Source: Meghimatium bilineatum (lineage: Eukaryota; Mollusca; Gastropoda; Stylommatophora; Philomycidae). From it: a stretch of 64,000 nucleotides of DNA. A program made the position numbers and the translations under genes. How positions within the stretch are numbered: the first letter of the stretch is position 1; each line of letters starts with the position of its first letter. Positions 43,990 to 55,048 of the stretch are shown one piece after another. The stretch lies in assembly GCA_034231615.1 (NCBI GenBank), contig CM067316.1:23707791-23771790 (forward strand), read 5' to 3'. Below the pieces are notes generated by a model. The model had not been told where the DNA came from. It searched no databases and was given only the letters and a program-made list of their open reading frames with translations.

Positions 43990-44280
43990 GATTGAAAACT
44001 CCAGGAATTGTGAGCGATTAGCTCTTACTTCCTACATGCAGTGGGGTGGTTTTTCTAAGCTTTCTTTCATACCCAGGAGACTTCAGCTTTCAGCATAGTG
44101 CAATGCCTATTGAAGGAGTCTTCTACTCTGAGGAAGTCTATAATTGTACAGATGAAATGCTACAATGCTTCCATAAGAGTCTCAATATAACGGCATGTCA
44201 TCTACTAAGGTTTTCTGTTGCATGGGTGACTAGCGGGCCATTGCAGAGACCCACAGATGCAACCGCATGTAAACTTTTGT
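43990..44280 (+). repeat. S2 repeat, longest copy
   Basis: CAGGAATTGTGAGCGATTAG through ATGCAGTGGGGTGGTT, ATAACGGCATGTCATCTACT, AAGGTTTTCTGTTGCATGG to ACCCACAGATGCAACCGCA. Parts recur at 13930-14090, 26440-26660, 40705-40865 and 57890-58030. It starts about 50 bp upstream of exon 43826-43941 in transcript direction. Confidence 0.6.
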
Positions 44281-44990
44281 AAGTGTGATAAAAGTCACCA
44301 TAAACAAGAAATATTACTTCTTAAAAACTTCTCATACATTCAGTATAATTAGATCTTGAAAGCATTGGTCATATTTAGCTTTATGGGCACCTCCTTGACT
44401 TATACCAGAGTGGGCAAAATATGGTCCACAAGACAACTCTTGTCTACTAAGAACTTTTTACTGGTTTACCCGCCAGGCTGATCAGATGTAAAATTACTAT
44501 TTGCACTAGCCCCTGAGCTAAGAAAATATCAAATCACAAACTATCTGAACCATATTGTAAAATATTATACTAGACATTGATAAAGAGATAATTATGTCAA
44601 ATTTGTGATATTACTTGTTGAAAAAAGTGTTGCCTACCGCCAACTTTGTTACTGACTGCTGGAGACTTCAAATGTGTTTACACCTTGTGATGTAAAGAAA
44701 GTCTTCCGCAGTTTGTGGCAACTACTTAAACCTACTTCAACATCAAAAAACTTTCAGCTGAACCTGTATAAACAATGCTGAATCTGACCTGAAAATCCAG
44801 ACAGAGTTCCACTTATGGTCTAGAACAATCTGTAAATCTCTTACAAATCTGCTGCTGAAACTGTATCATCAGTACCACATCTCAGTTGTTGATATTTACC
44901 CATATGGTTTTAATTTCCTCGAAGTCAGGAATAGGCAAAATCCTGCTGAACCTGCTTATCAGGTTGATGTACAATTACTATCTGCACTGG
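44281..44990. other. Intron, nothing recognised
   Basis: Contains a weak internal duplication (CCTGCTTATCAGGTTGATGT at 44957 and CCGCCAGGCTGATCAGATGT at 44470). No gene. Confidence 0.4.
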
Positions 44991-44999
44991 TCCCTGTGA

Positions 45000-45275
45000 C
45001 AAACATCATCAGAAAACGCTGCTGGGCGTACATTGGCCACATACTTTGAAGGGAGACAGAATTCCACTGCAAGTCTTCATGTGGACACCAGATAGGAAAA
45101 GAAAACATGGAAGACCAAAAACAACGCTCCGAAAAACATTTATGAATGAATTAAAATCAACAGGCATAAATACACAAGACCTGCAATCCTTGGCAACTGA
45201 CTGACAGGCATGGAGAATTCTGACATCCTCCCTATATGCCAAACTTGGCAAAAGAGGAAATGACTGACTGGTCCC
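45000..45275 (+). mobile_element. LINE 3' fragment, family A3
   Basis: Plus pieces IIRKRCWAYIGHIL, PLQVFMWTPDRKRKHGRPKT, LRKTFMNELKSTGINTQDLQ and AWRILTSSLYAKLGKRGND, with a frameshift near 45050 and a stop at 45204. Confidence 0.78.
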
Positions 45276-45660
45276 TGAGCTCAGAAAAGGGAAAATTATA
45301 AATTGTCTGAGTTACACATACCTCTGTGTCCTGTTACCTTCACAGGACTAGAAAATATCTGTTGGTCCCATCCACATGAGACATGCTAAAGCTTGCCCAC
45401 TAACCCAAAAAGGTTGCCTGCATACAACTTACACAATGACCGCAGAAAATGGAAATACGATTATCGTACAGAGTTGACACAGTGATCATATTCAACAATA
45501 TCCCCACAACACTCATGTTAAGTGGCAACAAATCAACACCCCCCCCACCCCACTGACAACACTCCTGTTAAGAGGCAACAAAACAAACACCCACTCCGTC
45601 CCCCCCACTCTGTCAACACTCATGTTAAGAGATCAAAAGAATACTGTAGTGTAAAAACAT
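45276..45660. other. Intron with a C-rich local repeat
   Basis: 45500-45625 contains about three units of CAACACTCATGTTAAG(A)GGCAACAAA followed by CACCCCC-rich spacers. No gene. Confidence 0.5.
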
Positions 45661-45666
45661 ACATAC

Positions 45667-45734
45667 TTGCATAATTCTCACATGCTGTGGCATTTTTAGT
45701 GGCACCATTTGTGGGTGAATGCGCTTTGCCAAGT
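45667..45734 (-). CDS. Host gene exon 5: second half of PAN-like module 1
   Basis: Acceptor ATTTCCCTAG, donor GTATGT. It enters with one base completing Arg (AG+A) and exits with one base. It encodes LGKAHSPTNGATKNATACEN then YA. Parallels CILGIKH...CTHYSR in 14420-14647. Confidence 0.85.
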
Positions 45735-45879
45735 CTAGGGAAATTTAAAAAATATTAATTGTATACTTAAAAAGTGTAAGGTAATATACAATAATGAAGA
45801 ATTATAATAGAGGCGATACAGTTAGGCGATACCAGGGCGGTTTTTTTTTCCCTGGAAATCTGCAATACTTACATTTTTA

Positions 45880-46320
45880 AAATATATTCTTAAATAATAA
45901 TTCTTAAAAAATATATTTAAGATAATTTCTTTATCCCCTTTAAAGAAGTCCACTTGTGATTGCATACACTTATTCCAGCTCTTCTGCCACTGAAGAACAT
46001 ATCTCTTGTAGGCACTTTTCAGAATAGGCCTCATTTTTCACATTAGTTTGGTTTGAAATCTCCTCAATGCTATATAATAGGCTGCCCTTCATTGTTCACT
46101 TACATTGAAACACGAAAACATCACATGGAGTGAACTCAGGTGAGCATGGAGGTTGTAGAATCAATGGAAAGTTGTGTTTCATAAAAAAATGTAATTGTAG
46201 TGACAGACTTGTGTGAAGGAGCATTGTCATAATGCATAATCCAACTGCTTCCATGTCACTTCCCCAGATGATGTCTGTGCATAGCATCACGGAGACATTG
46301 CAGGCCTGTTTTGTAGAATT
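45880..46320 (-). mobile_element. mariner transposase remnant (C-terminal third)
   Basis: Minus frames: CIMTMLLHTSLSLQLHFFMK then HNFPLILQPPCSPEFTPCDV, the HDNAPAH and PYSPDLAPCDFFLF region of mariner transposase. Next, after a frameshift, AYKRYVLQWQKSWNKC then GDKEII. The HDNA aspartate is not readable in this frame; the second (PCD) is kept. Terminal inverted repeats not found. Inactive. Confidence 0.75.
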
Positions 46321-46379
46321 GTGAGAAGACTATAGGTAAAAACAGAATAGCAGTGTGTAATAATGTCTTTTAATCTTGT

Positions 46380-48268
46380 TTAACCTTTATGACCCTACTG
46401 GCTGTGAGTCGCCGAATGGATATCTTTCTTCTTCTTCTTCTTCTTCTTTCGTTCACTTGAAACATGTCTATATCTGTAATTCTGTCTCCTTAATAAAACT
46501 CACTGTCTTTTGTAGTTCATACCATGGCCCATAGAGCTTTGATTCCAGTGTTGTTTCCTCTGGCCAATATGTCTGCCTCAGCGTTTCATACTCAGAACAA
46601 TCTTGAAGTATATGCTTGGCACTCTGTGCTGCCTGCCTATATGTGCACATGGCCATGTTGCCAATCTTGAACGTTGTGTACATGTGACTGTGGAGTCGGT
46701 TTTGTCCTGTTCTGAGGCATAGAAATACAACTTGTTCTGATCTGTTCATAATGCGATAGTCATCTTGTGTTGGTGTTTGTGGCTTTCTTATTGACTTTAT
46801 CATCTGTTTTTTCTGATGGTAGATGATTGGTACATCTTGTTGGTCTTCGGCTACACATTCCTTAACCAGTTGGTCTGCTTTTTCATTTCCTGGTATTCCA
46901 CAGTGAGAGGGTATCCACTGCAAGGTTACCCTATACTGGTAAGACAGTTCGTTAAGTAGTTTTTGCATGTCCAGTAGTTTTCCAGACTGGAGAGCTTGAA
47001 GCACTGACCTTGCATCTGTCAATACCACAGGCTGTGGGCCAGGATTGGAGTTCAGCAGTTTTTCAGTTGCTACCCTAATTGCCTGAATTTTTGCATCATA
47101 ATTTCCTCTTCTTCTTTCGTTCACTTGAAACATGTCTATATCTGTAATTCTGTCTCCTGAATAAAACTCACTGTCTTTTGTAGTTCATACAGTGTCCCAT
47201 AGAGCTTTGATTCCAGTGTTGTTTCCTCTGGCCAATATGTCTGCTTCAGCGTTTCATGCTCAGAACTCTTGAAGTATATGTTTGGCACTCTGTGCTGCCT
47301 GTCCACATGTACACATGGCCGTGTTGCCAAACTTGAACTTTGTATACATGTGACTGCGGAGTCGGTTGTGTCCTGTTCTGAGATGTAGAATTATAGGATA
47401 TCTTTCAATATAGACCGCTGGAAACTATTAGTCACCAGATGCTGTACACTATGCTATCGGTACAGAACCACAAAATGTTAGGTTCACATGACCTATAATT
47501 ACATGCCATTTTAAGCTAGGACTGCATCACGTCCTTCCCGCTCAGTTATATCGCAAGTACGGTGTAAAACAAAGCTGTGACGTTTAATTTCTACTCCACC
47601 TGTTCGCTCAAACGATATATTGAAAGGGATGCCATTTGTTTTGAAATGTTTATAGATTCAGAGGATGAGGAATTTTAGAGATTTACATATTTGTTTTCAA
47701 AGAAAATATGGCTTATTAACATATTTGTTTCTGAGAATAGACTTAGACATTTCAATACGACCACAATGGATATAATCAGGAGTGTGTCCAATTGAAATAT
47801 TTCTAGACCTAGTCTTGAAGGTAATGGACTGATTGGCATGGTAAGTGACATCTACATGTTTTGTTTGTTTGTTCAGTCCATATTATGTTATGGTTATGAA
47901 ATAGCTTAAATACAATAAGCTTAGTTATGTAGATGAATGTTATAAGTGTTGCCACACATTGTTTAAGTATAGCTGCATCAAGAGATGTTTTTTTCGATTG
48001 TGTTTTTCAAATGTTAAACTTCACTACTTTCTCACACCTTTTCAATCAAAAATATACAAATACAAAAACATCAATATATGTGGTGTTCAATTCTTTATTT
48101 ACATGTACAAAAAGTATTTTAAAACCTCTAACAACAAACAAAAAAGTTATTCCGTTGGAAAACATCAAAAATAATATCCTCTATAAAAAATAATGCAAAT
48201 TGTCAAAAAAAATAAGCCATGTCCAGAGGGGAATTTGCATAATTTTAAGGTAGGGTGATAAAGGTTAA
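46380..48268. mobile_element. piggyBac-like non-autonomous element, TTAA-flanked, carrying a nested LINE dimer
   Basis: TTAA at 46380-46383 and 48265-48268. Terminal inverted repeats CCTTTATGACCCTAC (left) and CCTTTATCACCCTAC (right, rc), 14/15. Without the nested insert (46429-47406) it is about 0.9 kb, the same as 38076-38974. The right half holds the family sequence TTCAATTCTTTATTTACATG, AAACCTCTAACAACAAA. Confidence 0.8.
46418..47406 (-). mobile_element. Head-to-tail dimer of a jockey-like LINE 3' end, one 11-bp target duplication
   Basis: Target GGATATCTTTC at 46418-46428 and 47396-47406 brackets the whole. Unit 1 (46429-47105) has the (GAA)n tail, the C-terminus and an RNase H domain (PVVLTDARSVLQAL, then WIPSHCGIPGNEKADQL). 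Unit 2 (47106-47395) has a short GAAGAAGAGG tail and the C-terminus only (LKQTYWPEETTLESKLYG). No target copy separates them. The 221-codon minus ORF at 46468-47133 starts in unit 2's 3' UTR, so its first ~10 residues (MFQVNERRRG) are an artefact of the junction. Confidence 0.85.
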
Positions 48269-48289
48269 GATAAAATAAAAGGACTTTCC

Positions 48290-48425
48290 ATAAGAGCTCT
48301 GCTTTCTGTTTCATCAGCCATCTGAGAGTTTTATATTTAAACCCACAGCTAATTGTTAATTATTTGATCTGATCTTTACAGAAAAGACAAACTTCCTTTC
48401 CACATCTCTGAATACTTTGATTTCT
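48290..48425. repeat. Fragment of the 5150-5310 repeat
   Basis: Shares TCATCAGCCATCTGAGAGT and GATCTGATCTTTACAG-type sequence with 5210-5310 and 30380-30470. Confidence 0.35.
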
Positions 48426-48814
48426 ATGATTCTCTGCTCACATATCATCCAGCATATTCATATTGTAGCAAATCTATGACACTTTTATTACATCCGCAAT
48501 AACAAAACATTTCTTTGGACAGGTCCTCCAATTCACTTAGAAATGCTCCATAAGACTTTCAGTTTGCGCAGTTCTCAATATGATATTTCAGTCTAAAGAT
48601 TGTATTCATGAAAATTCCAGAGCATAAAATACTGCCATCTTGCAACACCAGCTTGAACATTCTATAAAACTTACATGAAAAGTAACATGTTCCAGAAGTG
48701 TTAAAATGCTCAAAATATACATATTATTGCATGTAAACATTGATTATTAAAACACAATGGGAATGACACGCAATGACAAACTTGTAAACAATAGGGCCTA
48801 TTATTTAATTTATC

Positions 48815-49070
48815 TTAGTTTGTTTGTTCCTTTCGTGCCGCGACACATGGGGCAGAGATTTTGGTTCTCCATATGATGCGGTCCGCTGCCTGCAGCTTTA
48901 GTTCCTGGATGGTCTTACAGTCTATTAATTCCCCTTCTTTAAGAATGGTGTTTTTAAGGGTTGTTTTAGGTCTTCCCCTTTTTCTTTTACCCTCAGGTGA
49001 CCACATAAGGGCTTGTTGGTTTATTCTGTTTACATCTAGTCGTAAAACATGACCAAGGTATTTCCATATT
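48815..49070 (-). mobile_element. LINE 3' fragment, family A2
   Basis: Minus frame WSPEGKRKRGRPKTTLKNTI then LKEGELIDCKTIQELKLQAA and a KEQTN end, matching 34930-35095. Confidence 0.75.
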
Positions 49071-49129
49071 TAATTTATCTATAGGCTACAAATATTTCCC
49101 CTGTATGTAATTGCCTTAATGCTTGTGAG

Positions 49130-49460
49130 TAAGCGCTTGTGACTTGATTAAATCTTAAAGACTAGTTTTCCAAGTAGGGAGTTGAGCATAAGGTTAACAA
49201 CGTTACCCAAAGACACATTAAAAATGACTCTGGATGGGGGAAACTCCAGCACTAGTATTCCAAAACCTTTAAAAAAATTGGAAATAAAAACTCCTATGTA
49301 CAAGAACACATCTCGGGATATGCAACTCAAACATACTACAGGGCATCAATCCTTTTACGTATGCATGTGAAAGTTGGAATAAACCAAAAACTATAGATCT
49401 ATTAGGTAAACTTGAAAACACATTTTAAAGAAAGTTCTTTTTTAAGAAAGTAAAAAAAAA
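49130..49460 (+). mobile_element. Probable LINE remnant (weak)
   Basis: Plus ORF with IRLTTLPKDTLKMTL and, in other frames, a short LLGKLETHFKESSF-like stretch as in ORF2 regions before the C-terminus. Too decayed to place. Confidence 0.3.
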
Positions 49461-50100
49461 AAATGAACTGATTACAAGACTTATACAGTAAATAAGAGAA
49501 ATGTCCAATGCAACCAAAAGTTCCATTAATAATGAGAAAAATATGGTAGGCATATGAATAACATAGGTGGAAAAAAGATTAAGAATGATACGGTAATCAG
49601 TCAGATGGGAAACAACAGGGAAATGAAAAAGAGGTCACCAACAGAGAAACCACAACAACACTGACAAGCAAGGCTAAGATGAAAGGCATTGAGTCCTTTA
49701 GTGAAATTTAGAAAATTGTTCAAAACAGAGATGCTATTGTGATACAATATGAGCACTATATAATGTCTAACAGCACTGCTGGAATTATGATGATGATATA
49801 AATTTACATTATTGAAGAAATAAGAACATATGTCTAGGGTATATGCATATGTGAGTATTCAATAAGATACAGAAGTGGCACTAAACGAATAGAAGAGAGA
49901 TAGGCCAGTGAAGAGCCCTCTTGCCAGTATGAATGTGTGAGAATAAGAACATTAGAATATATCACCTGGGTGGTCAGACTGTTTATAGACAGAGGCCTAT
50001 ATATGAATGGATATTTATTTATTTATTTATAGTATAATGTATAGGTATATAAAAATATATATTAGTGAGTGAAGGTATGAGAATAAGAACATATTAATCT
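49461..50100. other. Intron, nothing recognised
   Basis: AT-rich, with TTTA repeats at 50005-50025. Confidence 0.4.
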
Positions 50101-50106
50101 ATAACT

Positions 50107-51510
50107 TTAGGATTTCCAAATTTGCTAAGATTATAACTACATGCTTGTGTGGGATATAACTGTATGTTTGTGTGGGATATAACTATATGCTTGTGTAGAT
50201 ATAACTACATGCATGTGTGGGATATAACTGTATGTTTGTGTGGGATATAACTACATGCTTGTGTGGGATATAACTACATGCTTGTGTGGATATAACTACA
50301 TGTTTGTGTGGATATAACTGTATGTTTGTGTGGGATATAACTATATGCTTGTGTAGATATAACTACATGCTTGTGTGGGATATAACTACATGCTTGTGTG
50401 GGATATAACTACATGCTTGTGTGGGATATAACTACATGCTTGTGTGGATATAACTACATGTTTGTGTGGGTATAACTGTATGTTTGTGTGGGATATAACT
50501 ATATGCTTGTGTAGATATAACTACATGCTTGTGTGGGATATAACTACATGCTTGTGTGGGATATAACTACATGCTTATGTGGGATATAACTACATGCTTA
50601 TGTGGGATATAACTACATGCTTGTGTGGATATAACTACATGCTTGTGTGGATATAACTACATGCTTGTGTGGATATAACTACATGCTTGTGTGGATATAA
50701 CTACATGCTTGTGTGGATATAACTACATGCTTGTGTGGGATATAACTACATGCTTGTGTGGGATATAACTACATGCTTGTGTGGATATAACTACATGCTT
50801 GTGTGGATATAACTACATGCTTGTGTAGATATAACTACATGCTTGTGTGGATATAACTACATGCTTGTGTGGATATAACTACATGCTTGTGTAGATATAA
50901 CTACATGCTTGTGTGGATATAACTACATGCTTGTGTGGATATAACTACATGCTTGTGTGGATATAACTACATGCTTATGTGGGATATAACTACATGCTTG
51001 TGTGGATATAACTACATGCTTGTGTGGATATAACTACATGCTTGTGTGGGATATAACTACATGCTTGTGTGGATATAACTACATGCTTGTGTAGATATAA
51101 CTACATGCTTGTGTGGATATAACTACATGCTTGTGTGGATATAACTGCATGTTGTGTGGATATAACTACATGCTTGTGTGGGATATAACTACATGCTTGT
51201 GTAGATATAACTACATGCTTGTGTGGATATAACTACATGCTTGTGTGGATATAACTACATGCTTGTGTGGATATAACTACATGCTTGTGTGGGATATAAC
51301 TACATGCTTGTGTGGATATAACTACATGCTTGTGTTGGATATAACTACATGCTTGTGTTGGATATAACTACATGCTTGTGTGGATATAACTGCATGTTGT
51401 GTGGATATAACTACATGCTTGTGTGGATATAACTACATGCTTGTGTGGATATAACTACATGCTTGTGTGGATATAACTACATGATTGTGTGGATATAACT
51501 ACATGCTTTG
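50107..51510. repeat. Minisatellite, units of 22 and 23 bp, about 60 copies
   Basis: Unit GATATAACTACATGCTTGTG+TG, with or without an extra G. Variants TATATG, CTGTATGTTTG and AGATATAAC recur in blocks, so arrays grew by duplication of multi-unit segments. The left part mixes variants; the right part is more uniform. Confidence 0.95.
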
Positions 51511-51550
51511 TGCATGGGCCTGATTATACGAAAATTATAAGATGTGATAA

Positions 51551-51797
51551 CAATACAATGTATATTATACCATAGACCGAACAATACAATGTATATTATA
51601 CCATAGACCGAACAATACAATGTATATTATACCATAGACTGAACAATACAATGTATATTATACCATAGACCGAACAATACAATGTATATTATACCATAGA
51701 CCGAACAATACAATGTATATTATACCATAGACCGAACAATACAATGTATATTATACCATAGACTGAACAATACAATGTATATTATACCATACACCGA
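51551..51797. repeat. Minisatellite, unit 31 bp, eight copies
   Basis: CAATACAATGTATATTATAC+CATAGACCGAA, nearly identical units; the last is partial and reads CATACACCGAA. Confidence 0.95.
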
Positions 51798-51818
51798 AGT
51801 GGAAGTAGATGAATGAAA

Positions 51819-52019
51819 GTGAACTCATTCATTCATTTTCCTTTTGCACCGAAGTTAGCGCATAGGGCAGAGGTCAGATCTCTCCAATTCTGTCTGTTCA
51901 AAGCTATTCTGTGCAGTTCTTGAAAAGTATGAATATTGGTTGTTTTACTTTCTCTAAGTATTGTTCTTCTGAGTGTTTCTTTTGGTCTACCCCTTGCTGT
52001 TTTGCTCAAGGTGAACTCA
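51819..52019 (-). mobile_element. LINE family A1 3' fragment, 9-bp target duplications
   Basis: Body 51828-52010. GTGAACTCA at 51819-51827 and 52011-52019. Minus: ARGRPKETLRRTILRESKTT, FQELHRIALNRQNWRDLTSA, LCANFGAKGK, then (TGAA)n. Confidence 0.85.
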
Positions 52020-52534
52020 AGGGAAGAAATAATTATACCAAAGACCAGAGTGGAAGTAAATGAATTTAAGTGAACTCTCAGGAAGAAAAATATTTCCTGG
52101 GGAGAGGGGGGAACAAACAGGAATGCATGCGTAGGCGTATATATGGGTAGATGTATATATATGTTTATATATGTGTGCATATAAACAAGTATACAAAATC
52201 GAGAATTATAATATTTAATTAGATACACGAAAGAGAAAATAGGGATGTGGGAGGAGAGAAAGACAAGGAATGTAAGTGATGAAAGAAATATTTACATATT
52301 TATATTAAATATATATTCATATTAGTATATTTATATTTATATACTACAAGACTATTATGCTAAAGAGTCTAAGTATTTAGGTAAATATTTTCATATGTGT
52401 GAGCATTTGTAGCAGCATAATAGTGTGAAAGTGCATAAAAACATATAACCATGAAGAAAGAAAGGAACGTAGAAGAGCAGTGAAAATATGTATACAGATA
52501 TGCATGTGTATGTAAGTAAAAAGTATATATAGAT
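52020..52534. other. Intron, AT-rich
   Basis: 52030-52082 partly repeats 51782-51830 (GAAGTAAATGAATTTAAGTG). The rest is TATA-rich low complexity. Confidence 0.45.
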
Positions 52535-52705
52535 ATGATGATGACGTTCCTCCTTCGCAAGTGAAGATGAGCATGGCATGAAAAACATTAAAAGCGAAGA
52601 AAAAAAAATAATAATAAAAAATAAAATTTAATAATTAAAATTGGTAATGAACTAATTTGGTTTGTGAGTTCGTAGATACCCGATGAGTCCGATTCGTGAT
52701 ATATG
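52535..52705 (-). repeat. LINE family E 3' end
   Basis: Matches 25204-25340: GTTCCTCCTTCGCAAG, GAAGATGAGCATGGCATGAA, ACTAATTTGGTTTGTGAG, GATGAGTCC. Confidence 0.6.
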
Positions 52706-53580
52706 GAGTCATATAACAAGAAAATTAAATGGATAGAAACATACATATATATATGAAGATGAATATAGTTATGGATATAAGCACATATGTGAGTAGAAAA
52801 GATGAAGAATATGTATAAAAACATGCAACCACATGGAAAGGCACAAAAGGTGAAGAATGAAGAAAGAAAGTAATTATTAACGAAAGAAATAAGACTTTTA
52901 GTTACTGCATAAAAGAAACAAGATATTATACATTATTGTATAAAAGAAATTATATGTATATATATATTTAGACTAATTTTTTTTAATTATTAAAAATTTT
53001 TTAGAAATTAAAAAAAGGAACAAGAAAAAAGAAAATAATTAGACAAAAATGAAAAAAAATTTCATTAAATTATTTTTTTTAAATTCAAAGACAAAAAAAT
53101 GTATTCCCTCCACAGGTAGTCCACAAGACCAGCTATTCCCTAAAGTGGCCACAAATTCCCAGGTGGAGACTGGACATAACAACACAGAGTCTACAGGGAC
53201 CCAGACCCAGTCGTCACCATGAAACTCAGGAGACTGGACAGAGCAACCCAGAACCAGCTCAAGAATTCCATCAATACCATTTTTTTTAAAAGTTCTTTTA
53301 GGACTACATCATACCACCCAACATTATATGTCCTTATCGTGACACACAGACCAGACCCCCAGGTCAAACTATTAGACCCCAACAAGACAACCCAGATCAT
53401 TAGGCCACACAATAAGCCCTGATATAGCCACAGGAATACCATCCAAAGTTAAAAGAGGCGTGTCTTGGCCCAACAGGACAAATCCACCAGCTAACTAACT
53501 AAATAAGAGAATAGCTATGAATTTCCTAGCGTGGATATAACAAATGATCATAACACTTGTGATGAATAAACAACATTACT
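52706..53580. other. Intron, AT-rich then C/A-rich
   Basis: 52900-53100 is AT-rich low complexity; 53100-53520 is rich in CCA/CAGACC phrases with short ORFs on both strands, none recognised. Confidence 0.4.
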
Positions 53581-53588
53581 GAAGTTAC

Positions 53589-53745
53589 CTGCATGCATAG
53601 CCATCAAATTGACAGTATTGATAGCTTTCACAACGGAAGTCTGCATTACTGGCACACAAATCAGCACATTCATCAGGCATTAAGACACCCTTTATTAACT
53701 TATCTTCTCGATACTCCAGAGAAATGTTATTATGCACAAATTGAG
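53589..53745 (-). CDS. Host gene exon 4: first half of PAN-like module 1
   Basis: Acceptor AACATTTAATTTCAG, donor GTAACT. It enters with two bases (G+CT = Ala) and exits with two. It encodes QFVHNNISLEYREDKLIKG, then MPDECADLC, then RCESYQYCQFDGYAC. The ECADLC and CESYQYC motifs align with EDCAEQC and CNSFDYC. Confidence 0.9.
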
Positions 53746-53799
53746 CTGAAATTAAATGTTGAATTTAAACTGTTAGAATATTAATTGAAATAAATGTGT

Positions 53800-54503
53800 T
53801 ATGTTTATCCTTTACCACGCTGTGTTTACAATTCGGGTGGTGCATTACGCCAGAATTGTGTCATGTCTTGATTTCGGAAGGTGAAATCCACCGCTCGGTT
53901 TGCTAAACCCGAAACCGAACGAAAAAATTGAGATTCAAACTTTTTGACAGAATGTTTTGGCAACATTGAGAAGATAATTTATCTAACTTCCTGTTTCTAT
54001 TATCAAAATGGCGACAGATGATAGTGTTTGATTATGGAATGGAAATCCAAGCAATCTTTAAGAATCGGCTTAACGGTGAAGCGTCATGACAGTGAATTGA
54101 GTCTATTCTACTGTTCTATCATCGTATATTCAGTGAAATCATGATTTATTCTGAATTGAATGTAGAAATCTTGAGAGATAAGTACTTCAATTTGTTTAAT
54201 TAAAATAGACCATGAGGTTCCACAAGGTTCTCACTATGTAAAATATATAATATTCAACAGCTTTCGATCAATCAAAAATACAGTAGGCCTAGCTCTAGAT
54301 AGGTCTAAATCTGTCTTTATCACTTTTTCATGTGATAAATATTATGTGCAAATATTATTTAAATATCTGTGACAATAAAAAAGTTACCGCAATTTCAAAA
54401 CAGCCACCAACGATTGCGTAACATTTCCAAAAACTAATTCCACGGCAGTCAGCGGCAGAATAGAAATTGCGTAATTGTAAACACAGCATGGCTAAGATTA
54501 AGT
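53800..54503. mobile_element. piggyBac-like non-autonomous element, ~29-bp inverted repeats
   Basis: The left end TTATCCTTTACCACGCTGTG then TTTACAATT pairs with the right end (rc) TTAATCTTAGCCATGCTGTG then TTTACAATT. The interior shares ATGTGCAAATATTATTTAAA, TCTGTGACAATAAAAAAG and CAAAACAGCCACCAACGA with the 38076 element. About 0.7 kb, no transposase. Confidence 0.7.
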
Positions 54504-54775
54504 AGACTGTCCTTTATTTATGAAAAACAAACTTCCATTATTTCATGTTTCCCTGTTAAGAAGTGTAAGCAGAATTTTAAATGGTGTAGTAATAAAGGTC
54601 TCATTGCCTTAGCTTAACAGTCACCAATACGTGTAAAGGATAACATTTAAAATGTACCTCAAAAATAAATCACAGTTATTTTTGTTGAAGCATATCCTGT
54701 CTGTGACATTGCTATTTTACTTCTATGTAATATTTAGGAATATTAAATATATGTAGTCATATTTTCAGTACAATT
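54504..54775. other. Intron, nothing recognised
   Basis: AT-rich spacer. Confidence 0.4.
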
Positions 54776-54855
54776 TTGAGGATCAGCTTTCAAACCACAA
54801 ACATGTTCATTTTGTGAGTACTAACCACTCTACCACAAAACCACCCAGTTCTTAT
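54776..54855 (-). repeat. tRNA-like SINE head
   Basis: The reverse complement reads GGTTTTGTGGTAGAGTGGTT then GTGGTTTGAAAGC, A- and B-box-like. Not a functional tRNA. Confidence 0.5.
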
Positions 54856-54861
54856 ATTGCA

Positions 54862-55048
54862 TTAACCTTTACGACTCTATAGTCGCAATGTTGTGCCTAT
54901 GAGCACAGGCTACATTGTGCCTGTGGGCGCAATCCCGCTACATACGACATCACCCGATCCCCGAGTACGGAACTTCACGCAGTAATGATCCCGTGACGTA
55001 TAAAACCCGCCAAGCGAAGCTAGGAATACGTCACAGTTTAAAGGTTAA
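54862..55048. mobile_element. Short TTAA-flanked piggyBac-like MITE
   Basis: TTAA at 54862-54865 and 55045-55048. Ends CCTTTACGAC and (rc) CCTTTAAACT. The 179-bp interior is GC-rich with internal repeats (GCACAGGCTACA, TTGTGCCTATGAG / TTGTGCCTGTGGG). Confidence 0.7.

Noticed and set aside
46468-47133. 221-codon minus ORF as an RNase H gene
   Set aside because: Its start lies in the 3' UTR of another LINE unit; it is the tail of a 5'-truncated retrotransposon.
50107-51510. CRISPR-like array
   Set aside because: Contiguous 22/23-bp tandem units without spacers in an animal intron: a minisatellite.
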